From a virus, in the IMG/VR virus record IMGVR_UViG_3300020438_000005, positions 1 through 33,597 of that record: a DNA stretch of 33,597 nucleotides; one strand, given 5' to 3'. Position numbers and translations under genes: made by a program. Below the pieces are notes generated by a model that saw only the letters and a program-made list of their open reading frames with translations, was not told the DNA's origin and made no database searches. This document shows positions 19,656-26,501 of the stretch, in pieces (position 1 is the first letter of the stretch; each line of letters begins with the position of its first letter).

Positions 19656-21106
19656 ATATTGAATACAATCTTATGCCACAGGGTAAGGTGTTGCAGGATT
19701 TTTCTGATTGTAGGGAGCGTAATTCTTTTATCATGGGGCCTTTAGGTTCTGGTAAGACGGTTCAATGTATTCTTAAATTGTTTGATTTAATGTGCGAACA
19801 AGAGCCTGTTAAACAAAAAGGTCATAAGAATAATGGTGTTCGTTTATCTAGGGTTATAGCGGCTAGGAACACGTATAGTGAGTTATTTTCTACTACGATT
19901 AAGGATTGGTTGGAAATACATGGTGAGCTAGGAGACTTCAAACAAGGTAATAAAGAACCACCTACTCATTATATACGGTTTAATTTAGAGGATGGCACAC
20001 AGGTACATTGTGACGTTATATTTATAGCCTTTGATAGACCAGAACACGTTAAGAAGGCTAGGGGTATACAGACTACATGGGTGTGGTTAAACGAGGTTAA
20101 GGAACATTCCAAGGCTGTTTTGGATATGTTAGACCTGAGACATGGTAGATACCCATCGAATAAGGAGGGTGGTAGACCCACACATCATGGCATTATTGGT
20201 GATACTAACGCACCTGATGAAGACCATTGGTATTTTAAGATTGCTGAGATAGAAAGGCCCGAAGGATGGGCGTTTTATCGTCAGGCTGGTGGTGTTTTTA
20301 AGGATGGTGAGAGTTGGAAGTTAAACGATAATGCCGAAAACCTGATAAACCTACCATCTGATTACTACAAAAGGGGTATGAACGGTAAGGATAATGATTG
20401 GATAAAGGTTAATCTGGCGAACGAATACGGCTTTGTATCTAATGGTAAACCTGTACACCCCATGTATACTGATTCAGTACACTGTCAGCACCTGGATTTT
20501 AAACCAGATAAAGACATTCCTATTGTTTTAGGCTTTGACTTTGGACGAACACCAGCCTGTGCGTTTATTCAGAAAACAGCAATAGGGCGGTGGATTTGTT
20601 TTGATGAACTGGTGTGTACAGATAGTGGTGCTGTAGATTTTGCGCCTACGTTAAAACGCTACATTGAAGAACATTACCCTAATTGTACGTTTAAAGGCTG
20701 GGGTGACCCATCGGGTAATAATAAAAACCAGTCTAATTCTGATACACCATTTCAAATAATTCGTGCAGCAGGAATACCCTGTCATCCTACTCAATCTAAT
20801 GACCCTCTAAAACGCAGAGCAGCCCTAGAAGTGCCTATGAAAGAGATGTGTATGGATGGTAAGCCACGTTTTACTGTACTACCTAAAGCCTCAATGATTC
20901 GCAAAGGGCTACAAGGTGGCTTTTGTTATCGCAGGGTACAGGTATCCAATGAACGATATACTGATGAACCTGATAAAAATGAATATTCACACCCTGTAGA
21001 AGCACTTGAATATGCTTTACAAGGCGAAGGAGAGGGCCGTCAAGCATTAAGACGTACTGGATTTACTAAACCAATTACAGCAAAAGTAAATTTTAGTGTC
21101 TTCTGA
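19652..21106 (+). CDS. terL: Terminase large subunit
   Basis: A 484-residue packaging motor. The ATPase half has Walker A GPLGSGKT at residues 29-36 and Walker B VWLNE at about 143-147. The RuvC-like nuclease half has its first Asp in LGFDFGRTPA (around residues 293-299), the second in GWGDPSG (around 350) and a C-terminal HPVEALEYAL segment where the last acidic residue normally lies. It cuts concatemeric DNA and pumps it into the prohead through the portal. It starts at an ATGA overlap with the Cys-rich gene, and its end overlaps a GTG-started gene by 11 bases. Packaging type (headful or cohesive end) cannot be told from sequence. Confidence 0.92.
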   Translation: MNIEYNLMPQGKVLQDFSDCRERNSFIMGPLGSGKTVQCILKLFDLMCEQEPVKQKGHKNNGVRLSRVIAARNTYSELFSTTIKDWLEIHGELGDFKQGNKEPPTHYIRFNLEDGTQVHCDVIFIAFDRPEHVKKARGIQTTWVWLNEVKEHSKAVLDMLDLRHGRYPSNKEGGRPTHHGIIGDTNAPDEDHWYFKIAEIERPEGWAFYRQAGGVFKDGESWKLNDNAENLINLPSDYYKRGMNGKDNDWIKVNLANEYGFVSNGKPVHPMYTDSVHCQHLDFKPDKDIPIVLGFDFGRTPACAFIQKTAIGRWICFDELVCTDSGAVDFAPTLKRYIEEHYPNCTFKGWGDPSGNNKNQSNSDTPFQIIRAAGIPCHPTQSNDPLKRRAALEVPMKEMCMDGKPRFTVLPKASMIRKGLQGGFCYRRVQVSNERYTDEPDKNEYSHPVEALEYALQGEGEGRQALRRTGFTKPITAKVNFSVF

Positions 21107-21449
21107 ACTTTATATTTTATTTACGGATGATGATGGTCATTGGTGGAGTCGCTTTTTAAACAAAGAGATACGTCATTGTTTTGTAGTAAAGCCTGAGAAT
21201 GGCGCGTATATGGTTGTATCACGACAGCATGACAGGTTAGAATTAGCTTTATGGAAAAATCTTATTATAGGAAAATCCTATAAATTGTTAAAATTTAAGC
21301 AACGACCACCAATTAAAGGACTGTTTGTTTTAAATACTTGTACTGGATTAGCTAAACAGTTGTTAGGAATAAATAATCCGTTTATATTAACGCCCTATCA
21401 GTTATATAAATATGTGAGGAAGCATAATGGGATTACTAAAACGACCTAA
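21096..21449 (+). CDS. Terminase-adjacent protein, possible permuted papain-like fold
   Basis: A 117-residue protein starting with GTG within the end of the terminase gene. It has a His in RHCFVVKPENGAYMVV (H27) followed much later by a Cys in LNTCTGLAKQLLG (C82) and an end 'LTPYQLYKYVRKH'. His-before-Cys order with 'xNxC..x.K..LG' resembles circularly permuted NlpC/P60-type proteins. This could be a protease or amidase, or only a structural echo. Similar proteins sit next to terminase genes in other marine phages, to my recollection as hypotheticals. It overlaps the next gene by 23 bases. Confidence 0.55.
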   Translation: MSSELYILFTDDDGHWWSRFLNKEIRHCFVVKPENGAYMVVSRQHDRLELALWKNLIIGKSYKLLKFKQRPPIKGLFVLNTCTGLAKQLLGINNPFILTPYQLYKYVRKHNGITKTT

Positions 21450-21705
21450 AATGCCAGAACCAACTGCTGAAGAACTCGCAGTAACAGCTAGGCAAAAAGT
21501 TGCTTTGAATAAAGAAATTGAAGACGAAGAAAAACGTCTTAAAGCATTGTCTAGGGGTGGATTAGGTACACGTTCTATGCTTGCGGCAGCAACACCTATG
21601 GGCAACAAAGCTAAATCAGGTGGTAAAAAACGAGGCCAGACGTTTACATTATTTGGTCAAACATATAATTCAGCAGATATGATGGGTGCTGGCAAAAAAT
21701 CATGA
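21427..21705 (+). CDS. Small basic virion-region protein upstream of portal
   Basis: A 92-residue protein starting MGLLKRPKMPEPTAEELAVT. A helical, charged middle (NKEIEDEEKRLKALSRGGLG) is followed by a Gly/Lys-rich tail (MGNKAKSGGKKRGQTFTLFG). Small proteins of this composition commonly precede the portal gene in podoviruses; their role is not established. GAGGAAGCATA precedes the ATG. The stop overlaps the portal start (ATGA). Confidence 0.6.
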   Translation: MGLLKRPKMPEPTAEELAVTARQKVALNKEIEDEEKRLKALSRGGLGTRSMLAAATPMGNKAKSGGKKRGQTFTLFGQTYNSADMMGAGKKS

Positions 21706-23285
21706 GACTTCCTAAAGAGCTAGGCTCATTGAATGACCTTAAACGCAGAGAAGCAAAAGCGTTTGAAGCGACAATGTATTGGCACTCATTACTTGATGAT
21801 GTTTACGAGCAGTTTCTGCCTAATAGAAATTTGTTTGATAACAACCGTCAAGGCCAAAATAAAATGGAGCATATTTTTGATTCAACTCCATTAGAGGCTA
21901 TTCAACAAGGCGCATCTAAATTACAGGAAAACATTGCGCCTATCTGGACGCGGTGGGTTACATTTGCACCATCTAATCAAATTATAAATTTAATGCAGCA
22001 ACAAGATGTTGGCATTACTGAAGAACAATTACGCGCAATACTAGAACAACAAGCTATTGTTGTATTTGATTACATTAATCGAAGTAATTTTGCTACACAG
22101 TTTTTTGAACACGCGCTAGACCTGTTAGTTGGTACAGGCACTATGCGTGTAGACGAAGAAGATGATGACAATATGCCTCTTGTGTTTAATGCTATTCCGC
22201 AAAAAGGTTTGGCATTTGAGGAAGGGCCATATGGAAGTATCGAAACACATTGGAGACGATTTAAAGTAAAAGCTAGAAACTTAGAAAGACAATGGCGTGG
22301 CTTTAAACCATCTCAAAAATGTGCAGATATGATTAAAAACGCACCTAATGAAGAAGTTGAAATAGCAGAAGGTGTAGTATATATACCTAAAACCAAAACA
22401 TATTATGGTTGTGTATGGTTAAAAGACGAAGATTATATTAGTTGGATGGAAGATTATGGCGCATCTAGTCCTTGGGTAACAGGTCGATATTCAAAAGTAT
22501 CGGGTGAAGTAAGGGGTCGAGGCCCAGCATTGCAAGCATTACCCGATGCTAAATCATTAAACAAGACGAAAGAGTTTGTTTTACAGAAAGCGGCAATAGA
22601 TTTAGCAGGAATGTACACCGCAACGGATGATGGTGTGACTAATCCTTATAATATTTCTATTTCGCCCGGAATCGTAATTCCAGTAGGGTCTAATAATAGC
22701 GCTAATCCATCAATTCAACGATTAGATACTGGTGCTAATTTAAGTTTAGTAGAGTTTGAAATAACTGAATTACAGATGGCAATCAAACGAGCATTATTTA
22801 ATGATTTGCGCGACCCAGCAGGGCCAGTTCGTTCAGCTACAGAGGTAGCAATTGAATCAAGGGAGTTAGCAAAACGAATTGGTAGTGCGTTTGGTCGGTT
22901 GCAAACAGAAGTTCTTATACCTATTATTAAACGTGTTGTGTATATTTTATCACGCAGAGGTTTAATTACACCTATTCAACTCAATGGCAGAGATGTTGAA
23001 ATTAAATTTTTGTCACCATTAGCTAAAGCGCAAGACGGTGAGGATTTATTATCTGTCCAACAAGCAGTATCGTTTGTTATGCAAACAGCAGGAGCAGAAC
23101 AAAGTTCATTAGCATTTAAAACGGAAAACTTTGGAACATGGGCAGCACAAAAAACAGGTATGCCATCTGAGTTAGTAAGAAGTGAAATGGAAAAACAACA
23201 ATACATCCAAGCAGCGGCTCAAGCCATGGAGGCAGGCATGCAACCGTCAGCACAAAATGAAGGGCCTCAAATGCAAATGCAATGA
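21702..23285 (+). CDS. Portal (head-tail connector) protein, T7 gp8 type
   Basis: A 527-residue protein. Residues 16-80 (AFEATMYWHSLLDDVYEQFL...IFDSTPLEAIQQGASKLQEN) followed by PIWTRWVTFAP fit the T7-type head-tail connector family, as do VRSATEVAIESRELAKRIGS (around 375-395) and RLQTEVLIPIIKRVVYIL. Twelve copies would form the ring through which DNA enters and leaves the head. Length matches T7 gp8 (536). The gene is flanked by ATGA overlaps on both sides. The C-terminal tail is Gln- and Met-rich. Confidence 0.9.
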   Translation: MRLPKELGSLNDLKRREAKAFEATMYWHSLLDDVYEQFLPNRNLFDNNRQGQNKMEHIFDSTPLEAIQQGASKLQENIAPIWTRWVTFAPSNQIINLMQQQDVGITEEQLRAILEQQAIVVFDYINRSNFATQFFEHALDLLVGTGTMRVDEEDDDNMPLVFNAIPQKGLAFEEGPYGSIETHWRRFKVKARNLERQWRGFKPSQKCADMIKNAPNEEVEIAEGVVYIPKTKTYYGCVWLKDEDYISWMEDYGASSPWVTGRYSKVSGEVRGRGPALQALPDAKSLNKTKEFVLQKAAIDLAGMYTATDDGVTNPYNISISPGIVIPVGSNNSANPSIQRLDTGANLSLVEFEITELQMAIKRALFNDLRDPAGPVRSATEVAIESRELAKRIGSAFGRLQTEVLIPIIKRVVYILSRRGLITPIQLNGRDVEIKFLSPLAKAQDGEDLLSVQQAVSFVMQTAGAEQSSLAFKTENFGTWAAQKTGMPSELVRSEMEKQQYIQAAAQAMEAGMQPSAQNEGPQMQMQ

Positions 23286-23566
23286 CATGGAATGACATTG
23301 ATAACACTTCATTAAATAAAGATGAAGCTCAAAAACATAATGCTGAAAAGCGCAGGGAAGCGGCTGAATTAGCACAAGCATATCACCGTTTATTTCAAAC
23401 AAAAGATGGCGAAAGGGTTTTAGAAGACCTGACTAAACGATTTTTGTGGAATAACGATACGGCGTTTGCAAGTCCTAATGTTAATTACGAAGCAGCCTAC
23501 CATAATGGAGAAACAGGTGTAATTAAGTTTATTGCAAATCAATTACAACAGGCAGAAATATTATGA
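23282..23566 (+). CDS. Bbp19-like small phage protein
   Basis: A 94-residue protein. Residues 33-94 (AYHRLFQTKDGERVLEDLTK followed by GETGVIKFIANQL) match the layout of the small Bbp19-like family, named for the Bordetella phage BPP-1 protein and lying near the portal in related podoviruses. Its function there is not known to me. The N-terminus is helical and charged. It shares 4 bases with the portal gene and 4 with the next gene. Confidence 0.6.
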   Translation: MTWNDIDNTSLNKDEAQKHNAEKRREAAELAQAYHRLFQTKDGERVLEDLTKRFLWNNDTAFASPNVNYEAAYHNGETGVIKFIANQLQQAEIL

Positions 23567-23886
23567 CAGAAACAAAAAAAAGAAAGAAAAAAACAGTAGA
23601 AACAATTTTGCCTGACCCAACACCGTCTTTTCATCCCGATTATTTAGAAACTATTGGTTTTGATTTTGATTGGTTGCAAAAATTAGCGGATGAATACGAG
23701 TTTGATAAGTTTGAATATGTGCATAAGTTTAGAGCGTTTCGTTGTTATCGAAAAAATGTGCATGTTGAGTGGATTGATATAAATATGTTGGCTGTAAAAA
23801 ATGGCAAAAGGCAATTATGTGAAATTATGATGAAGCATCAGCCATTAGGAAAGCATCGAAAAATTATTTATTTACCTTGGGAGTAA
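23563..23886 (+). CDS. Hypothetical protein between portal and scaffold
   Basis: A 107-residue protein starting MTETKKRKKKTVETILPDPT. A lysine-rich N-terminus is followed by an aromatic region (FDFDWLQKLADEYEFDKFEY) and a C-terminus ending KHRKIIYLPWE. No known motif. Placed in the head gene block with an ATGA overlap upstream and 3 bases before the scaffold gene; a head assembly role is possible. Confidence 0.55.
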   Translation: MTETKKRKKKTVETILPDPTPSFHPDYLETIGFDFDWLQKLADEYEFDKFEYVHKFRAFRCYRKNVHVEWIDINMLAVKNGKRQLCEIMMKHQPLGKHRKIIYLPWE

Positions 23887-23889
23887 ACT

Positions 23890-24636
23890 ATGGAAGAGCA
23901 GACCGTTGAAGAAGCTGTTGAAACGACAGAACAAAGCGATACTCTGCTAGGTCAGGTAGCACCAGAGCTAGGAGAGGGTGAATACTATTTAAGTGAAGGT
24001 GTAAAAGGCACAGGCGATGTTCCAGAGTGGTATAAAGCAGACAAATACAAGTCTGTTGCAGAGCAAGCTAAAGCCTATCCTGAGTTATTAGCTAAGTTTG
24101 GTGGATTTACTGGCGCACCTAAAGATGGTTATGAGCGTCCAGACAATGCAATGGAAGAAGATGCTTTGTATGATGCAATGAACGAATATGGTTCTAAATA
24201 CAATATGTCAGCAGAAGCCTTTAAGGAAGGTTGGGAATTGCTAACAACACAAGCACAAGTAGCTGAAGAAGTATCTAAAGAACAAGAATTAGCTAAACTT
24301 GGAAATGATGCAGGGCAAAGAATTAACTCTATTAATGGTTGTTTAAGAAACGGATTAGATAATGATGACTATGAAGAAGCATCAACATTAGTTACGTCAG
24401 CCGATAACATTCGTTTAGCTGAGTTAGTGCGTAAAGCATTAGCGCCTGCCAGATTGCCAATTGAAGGCGGTGAAAGTCCTACAGGAATTACTTGGCAAGA
24501 CATCGAAGCCGAAATGTTTAAAAAGACAGATGACGGACAAATGTTACGGTCGGTTAGTCCAGAACATGAGAAAAAAGTGCAACGTATGATGCAAGAGTTT
24601 GGTGGCGATTTGCCAAATGTTCAAATAATGGGTTGA
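23890..24636 (+). CDS. Capsid scaffolding protein
   Basis: A 248-residue acidic, helix-rich protein lying directly before the capsid gene and after the portal, the usual slot of T7 gp9-type scaffolds. It has a glutamate-rich start (MEEQTVEEAVETTEQ), a middle 'VPEWYKADKYKSVAEQAKAY' and 'KFGGFTGAPKDGYERP', which occur in podovirus scaffold proteins, and a C-terminal helix (HEKKVQRMMQEFG) that may contact the capsid protein. GGAG lies 6 bases before the ATG. The capsid promoter's -35 overlaps its stop codon. Confidence 0.8.
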   Translation: MEEQTVEEAVETTEQSDTLLGQVAPELGEGEYYLSEGVKGTGDVPEWYKADKYKSVAEQAKAYPELLAKFGGFTGAPKDGYERPDNAMEEDALYDAMNEYGSKYNMSAEAFKEGWELLTTQAQVAEEVSKEQELAKLGNDAGQRINSINGCLRNGLDNDDYEEASTLVTSADNIRLAELVRKALAPARLPIEGGESPTGITWQDIEAEMFKKTDDGQMLRSVSPEHEKKVQRMMQEFGGDLPNVQIMG

Positions 24637-24660
24637 TTGACGTTATAAATTGGTTATAAT
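24633..24660 (+). promoter_or_regulatory. Promoter for the major capsid gene
   Basis: -35 TTGATT (24633-24638, overlapping the scaffold stop), a 16-base spacer and -10 TATAAT (24655-24660). It shares TTGATTG and TATAATC with the rightward promoter at 18524. It would give a separate strong capsid transcript. Confidence 0.6.
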
Positions 24661-24686
24661 CGGCAAACTGGATACCGATTCTATCG

Positions 24687-24724
24687 CCCAGTAATTTAGG
24701 TTGGACGCTAACCTCATTACTGGG
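24687..24724 (+). other. Leader stem-loop of the capsid mRNA
   Basis: CCCAGTAAT (24687-24695) pairs perfectly with ATTACTGGG (24716-24724), with an inner AGGTT / AACCT stem. A long stable 5' hairpin about 60 bases upstream of the capsid start. No U-tract follows directly, so it is likely an RNA-stability or processing element, not a terminator. Confidence 0.6.
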
Positions 24725-24759
24725 ATACTTAGCAAAAACCTTGGAAAACTTTTTTTTAA

Positions 24760-24774
24760 CTGAAACCTTTTCAG
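24760..24774 (+). other. Small hairpin next to capsid ribosome site
   Basis: CTGAAA-CCT-TTTCAG forms a 6-pair hairpin ending at the first base of the AGGGGA ribosome site of the capsid gene. It may present the ribosome site or modulate initiation. Confidence 0.4.
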
Positions 24775-24783
24775 GGGATTGTT

Positions 24784-25629
24784 ATGAGTAAAACACTGTC
24801 AAGTGTTGCCGTAACCGAATTTGATAGCATGGTAAAACAGGCTTATCAAGGCATGGGCATGCTCAAGCCAGCGGTTACACAGCGCAACAATGTGATTGGT
24901 GACACATACAAATTTCGTCGTATGGGAACAGGTCTCGCTAACCAAAAGTCTACATCTGATTTAGTAACACCAATGGATGTAACGCATGAGTTTAAAACAG
25001 CAACACTAACTAACTGGAACGCACCCGAATATACTGATATGTTCGATGCGCAAGATGTTAACTTTGATGAAAAGCAAGAACTGGCAAATACTATTGCTGG
25101 TGCTTTGGGTCGAAGATGTGACCAGTTAGTAATTGATGCTATGGATGCGTCTACGCCATTGACTACTACAGTTGGTACGGCAGTTGGTGGTGCAGGAACT
25201 AACCTTAATATGGCAAAAGTCATCAAAGCCCAAGTAGAATTACGCAATCAAAATGTTCCAAATACGGAATTATTTGCGGTTGTTAATGCGCTTGGTTTAA
25301 GTGGTCTTCTTAATGATACTAATGCAACATCGTCGGATTTCCAAAATATTAAAGCTCTTGTGTCTGGAGAGATTGATACGCTTGTTGGATTTAAGTTTAT
25401 GATAATAAGCGATAGGGCTGAAGGCGGTTTGACAGTAGCAGCTAACGTAGTCGATTCCTGGTTCTTTAATCGACCAGCGGTAGGACTTGCTATTGGCATT
25501 GACATGAAGACTGAAGTTAACTGGATACCAGAACGCACGTCATGGTTGTGTAACGGAGCATTGAAAGCTGGCTCGGTTGTACGCGATGAAGGCGGTTTGG
25601 TTAAAGTCCAATATACGCAGACCGCATAG
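24784..25629 (+). CDS. Major capsid protein
   Basis: A 281-residue protein starting MSKTLSSVAVTEFDSMVKQA. It matches the pattern of a podovirus capsid family: a helical N-terminus, 'RNNVIGDTYKFRRMGTGLAN', then TNWNAPEYTDMFDAQDVNFD and GALGRRCDQLVIDAM, and near the end 'WSxxERTSWLCNGALKAGSVV', where the HK97-fold P-domain would close. About 400 copies or fewer would build the shell. It has its own promoter and structured leader, a strong ribosome site, and is followed by the decoration-like gene and a terminator. Shorter than T7 gp10A (345). Confidence 0.85.
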   Translation: MSKTLSSVAVTEFDSMVKQAYQGMGMLKPAVTQRNNVIGDTYKFRRMGTGLANQKSTSDLVTPMDVTHEFKTATLTNWNAPEYTDMFDAQDVNFDEKQELANTIAGALGRRCDQLVIDAMDASTPLTTTVGTAVGGAGTNLNMAKVIKAQVELRNQNVPNTELFAVVNALGLSGLLNDTNATSSDFQNIKALVSGEIDTLVGFKFMIISDRAEGGLTVAANVVDSWFFNRPAVGLAIGIDMKTEVNWIPERTSWLCNGALKAGSVVRDEGGLVKVQYTQTA

Positions 25630-25640
25630 GAGGTATAAAC

Positions 25641-25904
25641 ATGGCTTTTTCAAGAGATGGCTTATGCCGAATAGGTGGATCTGGTACAGGTGGTGCAACG
25701 TGGCAGTATTCAACTGCTGATGCGACTTCAACTGTTACTGCTGATACTAATTACTTTGCTAGTGCGAAAGATGAGTTAAACGCTGGCGATGCGATGATTA
25801 TCATTGGTACAACTGGAAGTACGCCAACTGGACGTATTAGTTATGTCGAATCTAACAACGGTACAACTGTTGTAATGGGTGCTGGCATAGTTATAACTGC
25901 TTAA
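25641..25904 (+). CDS. Head decoration-like small protein
   Basis: An 87-residue beta-rich protein starting MAFSRDGLCRIGGSGTGGAT. Small proteins with this start (a xDGLxRIGG motif then beta strands) often follow the capsid gene in marine podoviruses and may be capsid cement proteins. A strong ribosome site (AGGAGG) precedes the ATG. It is made at high level with the capsid protein and is separated from the tail genes by an intrinsic terminator. Confidence 0.6.
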   Translation: MAFSRDGLCRIGGSGTGGATWQYSTADATSTVTADTNYFASAKDELNAGDAMIIIGTTGSTPTGRISYVESNNGTTVVMGAGIVITA

Positions 25905-25908
25905 AGAT

Positions 25909-25930
25909 AGGGGGCGAAAGCCCCCTTTCT
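25909..25930 (+). terminator. Intrinsic terminator after the capsid-decoration pair
   Basis: AGGGGGC-GAAA-GCCCCCT, a 7-pair perfect stem with a stable GAAA tetraloop, followed by TTTCT (short U-tract). It probably lets high-level capsid transcripts end while some read-through supplies tail genes. Confidence 0.8.
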
Positions 25931-25943
25931 AAAGAGGTTTCTA

Positions 25944-26501
25944 ATGGCAGAGAAGATTAAACTTATCTCCAATGCACTTATATTGATTGGTGATTTGCCT
26001 GTCACTTCTTTGAGTGGAAACTCTCGCGCAGAAACAGTTGCTAATAATCTTTACGATAGCATTGTTCAAAACGAACTATCTAAATTTAGATGGGGGTTTG
26101 CTAGGCGTAAGGCGCAGTTAGCTCTAACAGTTGACACGCCAATAGGTAACGAATGGCGGCAAATTTATCAGTTGCCAACAGATTTAATTACCCTAATAAA
26201 TGTAAACCAAGCGATTCCATATCAAATTTATAGTGACAAACTCCATTGTAACTATAATGGGTCGTTGTATATTGATTACACTGCAAATGTAGCAGAAGGC
26301 GAGTTTCCTGTTTATTTTGCTAAAATGATTGAATATGCATTGGCAATGGACTTTGCTACGTCTATTAGAGATAGTTCTGCATCATTATCAGAAAATGCGT
26401 CTAAGTATGCAAATGCGTCACGCATGGCACGATTTACTGATTCCCAACAACATCCGACCGAACCACTGAGAAGCCAACCGTTTATTGCCGTGAGGCGCTA
26501 A
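25944..26501 (+). CDS. Tail tubular protein A (T7 gp11-like)
   Basis: A 185-residue protein starting MAEKIKLISNALILIGDLPV. The pattern 'NALILIGDLPVTSLSGNSRAETVANNLYDSIVQNELSKFRWGFARRKAQL' matches the adaptor family that caps the portal and forms the tail tube collar. Length is close to T7 gp11 (196). It is followed directly by its partner, tail tubular protein B, with no gap. The ribosome site is AGAGG 10 bases upstream. Confidence 0.85.
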   Translation: MAEKIKLISNALILIGDLPVTSLSGNSRAETVANNLYDSIVQNELSKFRWGFARRKAQLALTVDTPIGNEWRQIYQLPTDLITLINVNQAIPYQIYSDKLHCNYNGSLYIDYTANVAEGEFPVYFAKMIEYALAMDFATSIRDSSASLSENASKYANASRMARFTDSQQHPTEPLRSQPFIAVRR

